Of a stretch of DNA of 64,000 bases, positions 33,289 through 44,475 are shown piece after piece. Where the stretch lies: positions 40,337 to 104,336 of the forward strand of contig WTXG01000132.1 in assembly GCA_022496185.1 (NCBI GenBank), given 5' to 3'. The DNA is from Multifurca ochricompacta (Eukaryota > Basidiomycota > Agaricomycetes > Russulales > Russulaceae). Each line of letters begins with the position of its first letter. Position 1 is the stretch's first letter. A program made the position numbers and the translations under genes. The notes beneath the pieces were generated by a model. It saw nothing but the letters and a program-made list of their open reading frames with translations. It was not told where the DNA came from and searched no databases.

Positions 33289-34527
33289 ATGCTCCCCCAG
33301 CAACGTCCTACTACTATCCAATCAATCATGTCTTTCATTGCTGCCAACGCTGCCGTCGATGCCTTCACCGCCCCTACCGTAGTTGTCGAGAATTTCCCCT
33401 CTGCCCATCCCTCCACACGTCCCTCTTCACCCATTGACTATGAGGCCGCTGAAGCACGAGTCAAGAACCAGTCCCCCAACCCCAACGACGACTTCAAGCA
33501 CTGTGAGGAACCGCACCCAAATGACCTGGTGGGTATGGAATTGGACGACGAAGTCCCAGAGTTCCCCTTCTTTGTTAACAACCCTAACTCCTCCACGTAC
33601 TACCCACTGGAGATCACCATGGGCGATGGAACAGTTGCAATTGCCAAGTATATTTTCTACACCAACGGAGGGATGGATGTCGCTGGGTGCATGAAGAAGG
33701 ACGGTCCAGTTTATGGAGCTCCGGTTTATCTGGAGGAAAGGTATACAGGTCGTCTGCATCACACGATGTCCGATGAGCAGCTGGGGCACTTAGCTGCCGA
33801 AGATTCCTGGGCCTTTGCCATCAACGAGGTATTGAGTGACATGTGACTTCCGCGCCTCAAAGCTGAGGTAATGAGGCTGCGGAAGAATCTGACCCTGCGC
33901 AATACACTCAACCAACAATATAAAGAACATGCCAAGATGATGGCCCGGTTGACCAACAGGATGTTCCAAATCAAGCAGGAGCTAGTGGAGATCCGAAAGA
34001 GGTTGGAGAAGGGGGATGCATACCAGATGATCGCCGAAAGGTACGCTGACACCTATGCCCGGCCCCTCCCACCGCGATCATTAGGGGCTGCCCCGGTATT
34101 ACTGCCGAACCAATTCAAGATGCCATGCATGCATGTGAATCCTCGTGGGGAGACATGCTGGCAGTGTGACAGCAAGTACCACATCAGCTGGAACTGTCCC
34201 CTCAATCGCAAGTGGTGCTGACACTGTCATAGCAACCTGCATTGGAGCAGGTTCTGTATCTTCCGTCGAGTAGGAGTCACCCCGACGATTAGCAACCCAT
34301 CCGGGTGGTGTGGCAAGTGCCTGCGTCACAATTCAGGACACTGGGAGTTGGACTGTCCTATCCACGACCTGTGCCGTCTGTGTGGGCAACGTGGCCCCTA
34401 TGGGTTCCTTCGCACTCATCAGTGTCCCCAAGATGAGGACAAGGAGAACTATGCCATGGACAATCGTAATGTAGCCGACGATTATTTAGAGCTGGTACAG
34501 GATGATGACAGTACGAGTTGTTTCTAG
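33289..34527 (+). pseudogene. ORF3 of element N (coiled-coil, tandem zinc-knuckle protein)
   Basis: Clearest copy: one frame of 413 codons broken only by two TGA codons (33844-33846, 34219-34221), both CGA in sister copies. Layout: residues 1-60 Ser/Thr/Pro-rich; 60-85 acidic; 90-185 conserved block (YIFYTNGGMDVAGC, VYLEERYTGRLHH); 188-250 coiled coil. Zinc-knuckle-like motifs start at 290 (CWQCDSKYHISWNC), 310 (C-x2-C-x4-H-x4-C after reading through the stop), 341 (CGKCLRHNSGHWELDC) and 362 (CRLCG...THQC). There is no signal peptide or membrane span. A nucleic-acid-binding accessory role is inferred. Confidence 0.8.
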
Positions 34528-34558
34528 CCAGGTCTGCTAGAACCAGAAGAGGGGGTGA

Positions 34559-35151
34559 TGTTACAACCTCTGCCCTCTAACCCGATTTTCTTCACCCTTC
34601 CCAACGATGACCCCTTGTTACCACCCACCCTACATTTCATGATCATGTCTCCATCCTGGGACCCATCACGTGCTCTCCTCCCATCCCCGTGACCTCCTTT
34701 GTACTTGTTGACTCGCTGTTTGCCCATGTTTGACCCTTATCTCGTTATCTCGTATCTCTTTATCTTTATGACCGGACACTTACTTAATACCCTATCAGAA
34801 GCTAGGCTTTATGCCCTCTGCTTTCGTATATTTGGGCCCACCTGACCGTGTTATCCTTATCTCGTTGACGCCCGTTTACTTATGTATATAAGTCCACTGT
34901 ATCTACCTTGTAGACCTCAGACTCGACTTATTGAATACATCAGTGCTTGTCTTCTGGACATCCCCTTGGATCTCTGACTCAGTGTCTCAAGTGCTTCCAG
35001 CACTTTTCCATTCAACATTGTCTTAGGGAAGTGCCCCTTTGACCTTGACTTGTCCCACTACAACTCCAAGAGACCTTATTGGTTTCTTATCTGAACCTAC
35101 GAATCGCACTGTCACACAAGTTGTGTGGAACGTCCCGCACCGGGCGTAACA
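34559..35151 (+). repeat. 3' LTR of element N
   Basis: A 593-bp alpha LTR directly after the polypurine tract. It is followed by reverse-strand integrase of element M, so N appears inserted in M. The matching left target copy is not in the window. Confidence 0.88.
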
Positions 35152-38022
35152 GAGAGGCCTTAGTGGTGCCATTGGGCCATGAATTATGCGTGAATTCCGC
35201 TGTTGCTAGCCAGTCAGCCCAATCATCTTGTCGCCCGTTACACCAGAACTGAAGGTATTGTTCCAACCACTGGTTTGTCCTCTCTGATTGCCCATCGGTC
35301 TGTGGGTGGTAGGCTGTTGAGATGTTTTGGGTTACGTCCAGTATTTTACAGAGTGCCTTAGCGAAGGCAGAAGTGAAGCGTGGATCACGGTCGGAGATGA
35401 TCTTCTGGGGGAGGCTGTAATGTCTGTAGATGTGGTCCAGGTAAAGTCTGGCTACTCCTTCTGCTGTGATGGACTCATTACAGGGTATGAACAGTGCTGC
35501 TTTGGAGCAGTCGTGGTCTGTGATGGTCAGGATTGAGTCGAAGCCCCTTGATGTGGGCAGTTTCACAATGAAGTCCATCACGACAGTCTGAAACGGCATC
35601 GAGTTCATGGGCGTGATTGGGAATAGAGCTGGGGGATGCGGGTGTGTGTTGACTTTATTGGCTTGGCATTCTGCACATCCTTTCACGTAGCTCTCCACGT
35701 CCTTCTTCATGCTTGGCCACCAGTAATCTCTCTTGGCCAAGGCATATGTGTTAGCAATTCCTGGGTGTCCTGCTGAGGGGAGGTCATGGTGAAAATGGAT
35801 CACCCCCCTCTTAATGTTGTCACCACCGGTGACAACGAGATGATCCCTGTCCTTCCACCAGAGGCCATTAATTTTCTTCAGATTGTGTGCATCTGCCCAT
35901 GATTCGCATAACTGCGGGTTCATGTTCTGAGACACTTGGGCCCACAAATCCATATCGTGAAGACTGACGGCGGCCACTTTCGCGAAGACTTCTTCAGGGA
36001 GTACTGTGATATCATTGTTGTCCTCCCCGCCATTGTCTAAATCTGATCATCGTGATAGAGCATTGGCATGTGCATTGCGACTTCCCGTGATATGTTTCAG
36101 TACAAAATTGTACTCTTCCAGCTCCAGGACCTCGCAAGCGACCCGTCGACTGATCTTGTGGGGCTCTTTCCAATAGAGCAGGTTGGAGTGGTCAGTATGA
36201 ATAATAGTCTTATGAGGGGTTCCCGCTAGGTATGGTCGCCAATGTCATAGGGCCTTCACAATGGCCAGTAACTCTCTGTCCCAAATGTCATAATTTCGCT
36301 CTGCCGATGAGAACGTCTCCGAGTAGAAGGCCACCGGGTGAAGCATCCCGGCCGTGTCTCGTTGATTCAGTATCGCTCCATTGGCAAAACGAGACGCGTC
36401 AACTTCTAGTTCAAAGGGCTTTTCTAGATCTGGCTGTAGTAGAACTGGTTCTGAGCTGATGATATCGCGGATTTGTTCAAAAGCGCACTGTTGTTCCTCC
36501 GCCCAATGCCATGGGACGTCTTTCTTTAGTAGCCCATTTAGTGGTTGGGCGATTCCTGAGAATCCTCGAACAAAACGTCGGTAGAAGTTGCAAAACCCAA
36601 CGAAGGACTGCATGTCCTTGACACACATGGGCACAGGCCACTCCCGGACCCCTTGGATCTTTACCGGGTCCATTCGCACCTGCCCCCCTTCCAGGATAAC
36701 TCCCAAGTATTCCACACTTGGTTGTTCGAATGAACATTTAGCCGGTTTAAGGTATAGGTCATGCTCATGCAGGATGTTCAATACTTGGTGTACCCGTTCG
36801 CAATGGTGGGCAAGATCGTTTGCAGTGGCTACCAGGATATCGTCCATATACACTACAACCTCACTGGTAAGAATGAGGTCACGGAAGATATGATTCATCA
36901 TGGACTGGAACATGGCTGGCGAATTGGTGAGACTGAAGAACATGATGTTTGGTTCAAATAGCCCTTGGTTGGTTTTGAATGCCGCTTTACACTGGTCTCC
37001 TTCCTTGATTCAGATGTTGTTGTATCCCCAGCAGACATCCATCTTAGAAAATAGGGATTTGTCTCGCATGGTATCAATGAGTTCTGATATAAGTGGCAGC
37101 GGGTAGGCATTCTTTACAGTGTAGGCATTGATCCGTTTATAGTCCTGGACGGGCCGAAGTTTTCCATCTTTCTTCTTGATAAAGAAGAATGGTGAAGTGT
37201 AGGGTGACTTTGATGGACAGATGTAACCTTTTGCAAGGTGTTCCTCGAGAAATGCTGTGAGTGCTGTTTGTTCTGCTTGTGACAATGGGTAAATTTTGCA
37301 GTCAATTGCCGATGGGGTATCAGGTGCAAAGTCGATAGCGTGGTCCCATGGTCGCGCAGGTGGGAAGCGTTGGGATTCTGCCTCTGAGAATACCTTCCAA
37401 TGTTGGCGATATTCTTCGGGCACTACTTCCTCAAAGGTCTTTTCGGCATGTCCTTCCACCGCCTTCTGCGCAAGCTCTGATGCCTTAGTAGTGAAACAGT
37501 AACCAGGGCCTTCACTCTCCTCTTCCACTCTGCATGCTACTGAATGTTGAATGGCATAGTCGTACCCTATTGACGTGATGAGGACGGGGTAGAACTCCTT
37601 GTCCATGGTCGCATCCCTCCAGTTGATTTTTGGTTCAAATGCCGCAAGCCAGGGGTATCCCAGAACAACATCTTCGTTGCCTAGGTTGGTGACTAGAAAA
37701 CAAATAACTTTTGTTACTTCTCCCACTTGAACGTTGAGATCAGTATAATGTGTGATCCTGCCCACTCAATTGGCGGTCCCATCAATATTCCAAATGTTCT
37801 TTCTTGGGGAAGTGCCAGCATTCCCAGTCCCATGGTCCGCGCCATTCGTGGACTGATGAAGTTATCGGTGGCACCTGAGTCAATCAGGATGTCACAGTCG
37901 GCCGTCCTCTGTGTAGTTTCGAAATGTACTGGTATTTTCAACGATTTGAAGTGACTAGTGTACACAGAGGTTACATGTAATGCTCGCGCCCAGGCCGATG
38001 GGTTTGAGCCAATCAAAAATCC
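35152..38022 (-). pseudogene. pol: pol of element M (protease to integrase core)
   Basis: The reverse strand reads protease (CDILIDSGATDNFISPRMARTMG, about 37840-37900), RT ([25 protein letters not shown] near 36830), RNase H (FELEVDASRFANGAILNQ), the integrase zinc domain and the core up to [15 protein letters not shown]. It is cut at 35152 before the integrase C-terminus. Frames are fairly well kept, with a few stops and one frame slip near 37016. Confidence 0.88.
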
Positions 38023-39518
38023 TTTTTTGTGAATGCCTTTTCAACCAAAATGGCCCGCACTTCCTCACTTTCTTTCATCATGTTTGCCCATATCTCTTGC
38101 GCTTTTCTTCTTTTGTCAGTGTTTTCTTTTCAACAGTTGGTGGGTTATTGCGTATGGGTGCAGTTGTTGCCTCGGCCGCTTGCACCCCCTTCTTCGGGCA
38201 CTCCCTTGACATATGCCCTTGTGCTTTACATCGAAAGCACCTTCCTTCCTTCATCAATGTCTGCCTCTCATCTTCGGTGAGTGCAACTCGTGCTCTAGTC
38301 CTGTCGGCTGAGGTATCCATGGCATTTGGGTCCCTCTGACTGGAGTGCACAGGCTTGACCCCGAAGGCGGCCTTCCATTGGTTGCGGGTCTTCCCCTTCT
38401 TTGTGTCGACTCCAAAGCATGTCTGGAAGTCAAGGTAATCCTGCTGCTGTCGTCGTGCAGCGTCGACCCAAGTATCCCAATCATTGGGGTGGTGGAACTG
38501 GATAATGTTCTTTACCAGTGGGTTGGGCAACCCTTGGGAGAAGAGATCCAGCGTCGCTTCTTCATCTGTGTCGTAGCCGGCTCTGTTCGCCAGGCTTCTG
38601 AACTTTGCTACGTAGGCGTCCAGTTCTCCTTTTTCCATTCTGAGGGCTTTTAGCTCTCAAGCAGCCTTCTGCTTGGCCTGCCCATCGGTGAATGCGTCTT
38701 TAAATCTTTGGGCAATGGTTTCCCAAAGGCCCTCGCTAGTGGTACGGCATCCACTTTCAACCTGCTCGTTCAGCCATTCCAGCTGTTCCATAGTCCAGTC
38801 ATCCACGGCCTCTCCTCGAACTAATGATAAGAAGAGGTTGGCTCATTGGAAAGGGTTGATGATCTGGGGGACATCGTGGTTGAAGTTCTTGAAAGTCATG
38901 AACCCAACATAAACTTCTTGCTTTGTGATCGGTCTCCTGTGAATGTCTGTGGCAATATACCCGACAGGCGTCCGATGGTGGGGGGATATTCGGCAGCAGC
39001 ATAGCTGGTGGTGGAGGAGGGGGAGCTGGGTCTGGGAGTTGGGCGGCGATAGTGGACATTCCTTGATAGAATGGGGTGACGGTGTCGGTAGACTGTATGG
39101 AGATCTGGGGAGTTGTCAAAGCGGGGCTCCAGACGTGGCAACTCTGGGTGCAACTGGGGCAATAGTCGACGCTAATACCAGTGCTTCTTCACTAGGTTCT
39201 TCTACGTACTCTTCTGGTTCAGAGTCCGTGACAATGGCCGGGGGATTCTCTCTCCATGGTCCTAATCCAAATTCAGGTGGGGCAGGTCCTGTAGTGACCC
39301 AAGAGTGTCAGCTGTCCAAGTATCGGATGCGGTACCAAACTCTCTTTTCGTCGTCATATTCTACTGGTTGGTATCTTCCGTCGTGATAGACGTAATATCC
39401 AAACTCGGATTCAAAGTCTTCCAGGTGGCAGAGCCAAGTACTTGTTGTGAAAGATTATGCTCGTCTCTGCGTTCGATGAGTTCTTGCGGAAGAGGGTCTG
39501 ACTGCGGCTGGAAGCCAC
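38013..39518 (-). pseudogene. gag: gag of element M
   Basis: The reverse strand reads the N-terminal block, Pro-rich linker, capsid-like block (VDDWTMEQLEWLNEQVE), RSLANRAGYDTDEEATLD and knuckle CFRCKAQGHMSREC, and ends at the invariant GGATTTTTGA. Several indels occur in the N-terminal half. It starts at GTG 39518. Confidence 0.86.
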
Positions 39519-39537
39519 GTTGAGAGACTCGACTTGA

Positions 39538-40125
39538 TGTTACATCCGATGCGGGACGTTCCACATGACTTGTGTGACAGCTCGGTCTGCAAGTTCAGGT
39601 AAGGAACCAATAAGGCTCCTTGGAGTTCGGGTGAGGTGAGTCAAAGTCAGAAGGGCTGCGCCTTGAGACATGTTGAGCGGAAAGTGCCAGAAGCACTGAG
39701 ACGAATGAGTCAAGGTTCAAAGGGGATGTCCAGAAGACAGGCACCAATGTATTCAATAAGTCGAGTCTGAGGTCTACAAGGTAGCTACAGCGGACTTATA
39801 TACGTAAGTAAACGGGCGCCAATGAGATAAGGATAACGGGTCAGGTGGGCCCAAATATACTAAAGCGGAGGGCATAAAGCCTGGCTTCTGATAGGGTATT
39901 AAGTAAGTGTCCAGTCGTAAAGATAAGGGATAAGAGATAACAAGATAAAGGTCAAGCATAGGTAAACAATGAGTCAACAAGTACAACGGGGGTCACAGGG
40001 ACAGGAGGAGAGCACATGATGGATCCCAGGATGGTGACGTGATCATGAAGTGTAGGGTAGGTGGTAAGGAGGGGTTGTCGTTGGAAGGGTGAAGAAAACA
40101 GGGTTGCTCGGCAGGGTTTGTAACA
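39538..40125 (-). repeat. 5' LTR of element M
   Basis: A 588-bp alpha LTR in reverse orientation. The primer-binding segment lies at 39525-39535, 2 nt inside. On its outer side only 29 bp separate it from the 5' LTR of L, so M and L lie head to head. Confidence 0.88.
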
Positions 40126-40154
40126 AAGGGGGTGGTAGCAATTGAGTTCATCAG
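40126..40154. other. 29-bp stretch between M and L
   Basis: The only sequence between the two divergent alpha elements. It does not match LTR ends or internal parts that I recognise, so it may be a remnant of original host DNA. It should hold the right target copy of M and the left one of L. Confidence 0.4.
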
Positions 40155-40747
40155 TGTCACAACTGCTACCATCCAACCCTGTTTTCTTTACTCTTCCCAA
40201 TGATGACCCCTCCTTACCGCCTACGCTACACTTCCTGATCACATCCCCATCCTGGGACCCATCCCATGCTCTTCTTCCATCCCCGTGACCCCCGAGTGTA
40301 CTTGTTGACTTGCAGTTTGCCTATGTTTGGCTCTTATCTCTTATCTTGCTATCTTTTTATCTTTATGACTGGACACTTACTTAATACCCTATCAGAAGCC
40401 AGGCTTTATGCCCTCCGCTTCTGTATATTTGGGCCCACCTGACTCCGTACCCTTATCTCTTAGACGCCCACTGAATTACATATATAAGTCTGCTGTAGCT
40501 ACCTTGTAGACCTCAGACTCGACTTATTGAATACATTGGTGCTTGTCTTCTGGACTTCCCTTTGATCCTTAAGGCTCAGTTGTCTCAGTGCTTCTAGCAC
40601 TCTTCCATTCAACATCATCTTAGAGTACAGCCTCTTTGACTTTGACTCATCACATCTAACTCCAAGGGATCTTATTGATTCCTTATCTGAACCTGTGAAT
40701 TGTGCTGTCACACAAGTCATGTGGAACATCCCGCACTGGATGTAACA
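40155..40747 (+). repeat. 5' LTR of element L
   Basis: 593 bp, starting TGTCACAAC (the usual TGTTAC changed) and ending GTAACA. The primer-binding segment AAGTTGAGTCT (40750-40760) has one transition against the R segment AGACTCGACTT. Confidence 0.87.
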
Positions 40748-40766
40748 TCAAGTTGAGTCTCCCATC

Positions 40767-42276
40767 GTGGCTTCCAGCTGCAGTCAGACCCTCTTTAAAG
40801 AAGAACCCATCGAACGAAGGGATGAGCTGGACCTTTCACAGCAAGTACTTGGCTCTGCCACCTGGAAGGATTTTGAATCCGAGTTTGGATACTACGTCTA
40901 TCACGACGGAAGATACCAACTGGTAGAATACGACAACGAAAAGAGAGTTTGGTATCGCATCTGATACTCAGACAGCCGACACTCTTGGGTCACTACAGGG
41001 CCTGCCCCACCTGAATTTGGATTAGGACCATGGAGGGAAAACCCCCGGCCATTGTCATGGACTCTGAGCCAGAAGAGTACATAGAAGAACAAAGTGAAGA
41101 AGCACTGGTATTAGCGTCGACTACATCCCCAGTTGCACCCACAGTTGTCACATCCAGAGCCCCTGCTTTGACAACTCCCCAGATCTCCGTACAATCCACC
41201 AACACCGTTACCCCCTTTTATCAAGGGATGTCTACAATTGCCGCCCAGCTCCCAGACCCAGCTCCCCCTCCCCCACCCCCAGCCATGCAACCACCCAACA
41301 TTCCCCCACCCTCAGGACGCCTATCTGGTGTCTTGCTGCAGACGTTCACAGGAGATCATTCCCAAAGCAAGAAGTTCATGTTGGAATTCACTACCTTCAA
41401 AAACTTCAACCATGACATCCCCCAAATCATCAATCCTTTTCAACGTGCCAACCTGTTCTTATTGCTGATTCGGGGAGAGGCAGTGGACGATTGGACCATG
41501 GAGCAGCTGGAATGGCTGAACAAACAAATTGAAAGTGGTCGTCGCACCACAAGTGAGACACTTTGGGAAACCATTGCCCAGCGGTTTAAAGACGTGTTCA
41601 CAGATGGGCAAGCCAAACAGAAGGCTGCTCAGGAACTAAAATCCCTGAGGATGGAAAAGGGAGAGTTGGACGCCTATGTGGCAAAGTTCAGAAGCCTGGC
41701 CAACAGGGCAGGATATGATACAGATGAAGAGGCAATGTTGGACCTCTTCTCCCAAGGACTACCCAACCTGCTTGTCAAAAACATCATCCAGTTCCACCAC
41801 CCACAGGACTGGGATACATGGGTAGATGCTGCTCGACGGCAGCAGCAGGACTATCTCGACTTTCAAACACGTTTTGGGGTCGATACAAAGAAAGGAAAGA
41901 CCTGTGACCAATGGAAAGCGGCTTTTGGAGTTAAGCCCATGCACCACCCTCAGCATGACCCAAATGCCATGGACATGTCAGCAGATAGAACCCAAGCAAG
42001 AGCCATGCTCACTGAAGATGAAAGGCAGACATTGATGAAGGAGGGAAGATGCTTTCAGTGTAAAGCACAAGGACACATGTCAAGGGAATGCCCAAAGAAG
42101 GGAGCATGAGTGGCTGAAGCAACAACTGCGCCCATACGCAACAACCCACCAATGGTTGACAAGAAAATGCCGATGAAAGAAGAAAAGGCACAGGAAATAT
42201 GGGCAAATATGATGAAGGAAAGTGAAGAAGTGTGAGCCATCTAGTAGAAAAGGCATTCACGAAAAAGGATTTTTGA
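40767..42276 (+). pseudogene. gag: gag of element L
   Basis: A long open stretch from 41030 (360 codons) covers the Pro-rich linker, capsid-like block and knuckle CFQCKAQGHMSREC (42054-42095). The N-terminal block lies in another phase. Stops near 40964 and 42107 derive from CGA. It ends at TGA 42274-42276 in GGATTTTTGA. The N-terminus is GTG at 40767. Confidence 0.86.
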
Positions 42277-43479
42277 TCAGCTCAAACCCATCGGCCTGGG
42301 CACAAGCACTACATGTAACCTCTGTGTATACTAGTCGCTTCAAATCTCTGAAAATACCAGTACATTTCGAGACTACACAGAAGACGGCTGATCGTGACAT
42401 CCTGATTGACTCAGGAGCTACCGATAACTTTATCAGCCCATGAATGGCAAGGGCCATGGGATTGGGGATGCTGGCACTCCCCCAGGAAAAGAACATTTGG
42501 AATATAGATGGAACTGCCAATCGAGCAGGAAAGATCACTCATTACACAGACCTCAATGTCCAAGTAGGGGAAAGGACGAAAATCATTCGCTTTCTAGTTA
42601 CCAACTTAGGTGATGAAGATCTAGTCCTAGGATACCCCTGGCTTGCTGTGTTCGAGCCAAAGATCAATTGGAGCAATGCGACTATGGATAAAGAATTCTA
42701 CCCTGTTCTCATCACATTGATGGGGTATGACTATGCAGCCTGACACTCAGCAGTATGTAGGATAGAGGAAGAAAGTGATGACCCTGGTTACTGCTTTGCT
42801 ACCAAAGCCTCAGAACTTGCTCAGAAGACGGTGGAAGGCCAGGCGGAAAAGACCTTCAAAGAAGTAGTGCTGGAGGAGTACCATCGACACTGGAAGGTAT
42901 TTTCAGAAGAGGAATCGCAACACTTCCTGCCTGTGCGACCATGGGACCATGCCATCGATTTCACTCCTGACACCCTGGCTGCAATCAACTGTAAAATCTA
43001 TCCATTGTTGCAGATGGAACAGACAGCGCTAGGGCCTAGCACGAGTGCACTCGTGAGTTACCCAGATCCGAACTTGTGGGTATTTAGATTAGATAATCCC
43101 ATACTCGGATCCACATGAGTATGTTCCCACGGATCACCCGGAGCCGCGAGTCCTATACTCGCATGGATCCGAGTACTCGTGGGTATACTCGTAGGTTTAC
43201 TTGTAAGGTTTGAGGCAGCCAGAGATCTTCATCTTGCATACACAGAAAGAATATATATATTACTACAATCCCACGAAGTTTCAAGTCAGATCATGCATCC
43301 GATCCAAAATAAAACAAGAATCAGTTACAATATCTATAGAAATGCGAAAAAACGCGAAAAAACGCGAAGTGTGGGGTGCGCCGATCGGACCGTGCATTGC
43401 CTTCCTATCTAGGAAGGTAGGCTTAAGAATGCACACGTCGGCACACATCGGTACAGAGATGCCGGGATCACGCCTAATT

Positions 43480-44343
43480 GATAAGATCAAAAATGCGTTC
43501 ACAATTAATTAGATACTTAGGATATACATCTAAGTGATAAGATCAAAAATGTGTTCACAGTTAATTAGATACTTGGGATATACATCTAATACAAGTGATA
43601 AGATCAAAAATGCGTTCACAATTAATTAGATACTTAGGATGTACATCTAAGTGATAAGATCAAAAACACGTTCACAATTAATTAGATACTTAGGATGTAC
43701 ATCTAATACAAGTGATAAGATCAAAAATGCGTTCACAATTAATTAGATACTTAGGATGTACATCTAAGTGATAAGATCAAAAACACGTTCACAATTAATT
43801 AGATACTTAGGATGTACATCTAATACAAGTGATAAGATCAAAAATGCGTTCACAATTAATTAGATACTTGGGATATACATCTAAGTGATAAGATCAAAAA
43901 CGTGTTCACAGTTAATTAGATACTTAGGATACACATCTAATACAAGTGATAAGATCAAAAATGCATTCACAATTAATTAGATACTTGGGATGTACATCTA
44001 AGTGATAAGATCAAAAATGCGTTCACAGTTAATTAGATACTTAGGATATACATCTAATACAAGTGATAAGATCAAAAATGCGTTCACAATTAATTAGATA
44101 CTTGGGATGTACATCTAAGTGATAAGATCAAAAATGCGTTCACAGTTAATTAGATACTTAGGATATACATCTAATACAAGTGATAAGATCAAAAATGCGT
44201 TCACAATTAATTAGATACTTGGGATGTACATCTAAGTGATAAGATCAAAAATGCGTTCACAATTAATTAGATACTAAAGATATACATCTAAGATAATACA
44301 AGTGATAAGATCAAAACGCATTCACAATTAAATAGATACAAGT
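43480..44343. repeat. Alternating 56/61-bp tandem array
   Basis: About 15 units beginning GATAAGATCAAAAATGCG. Units of 56 bp (ending CATCTAAGT) alternate with units of 61 bp (ending CATCTAATACAAGT), forming a 117-bp dimer repeated about seven times with few differences. The last units decay. AT-rich, no coding potential. Confidence 0.9.
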
Positions 44344-44397
44344 GATAAAATCAATTCTGCATAACCCTATATATAATATATTGTGTGTCTTTGCCAG

Positions 44398-44475
44398 TGA
44401 GGCTGGGTGGCTTAGTGGTTAGAGCACCGGACCGAGCTTGTTCCCGGAGGTCTTAGGTTCAATCCATGTTTCAGC
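44398..44475 (+). other. tRNA-like Pol III promoter module
   Basis: TGGCTTAGTGG (44408-44418) fits a tRNA A box and GGTTCAATCC (44456-44465) a B box at normal spacing, but the acceptor and T stems do not pair. It is therefore a degenerate tRNA or tRNA-derived SINE head, not a functional tRNA. A related module lies at 58777-58850. Confidence 0.55.

Noticed and set aside
43480..44343. CRISPR-like array
   Set aside because: Units are contiguous 56/61-bp tandem repeats without unique spacers, in a eukaryotic transposon.
44398..44475. Functional tRNA gene
   Set aside because: A and B boxes are present but acceptor and T stems do not pair; degenerate module only.
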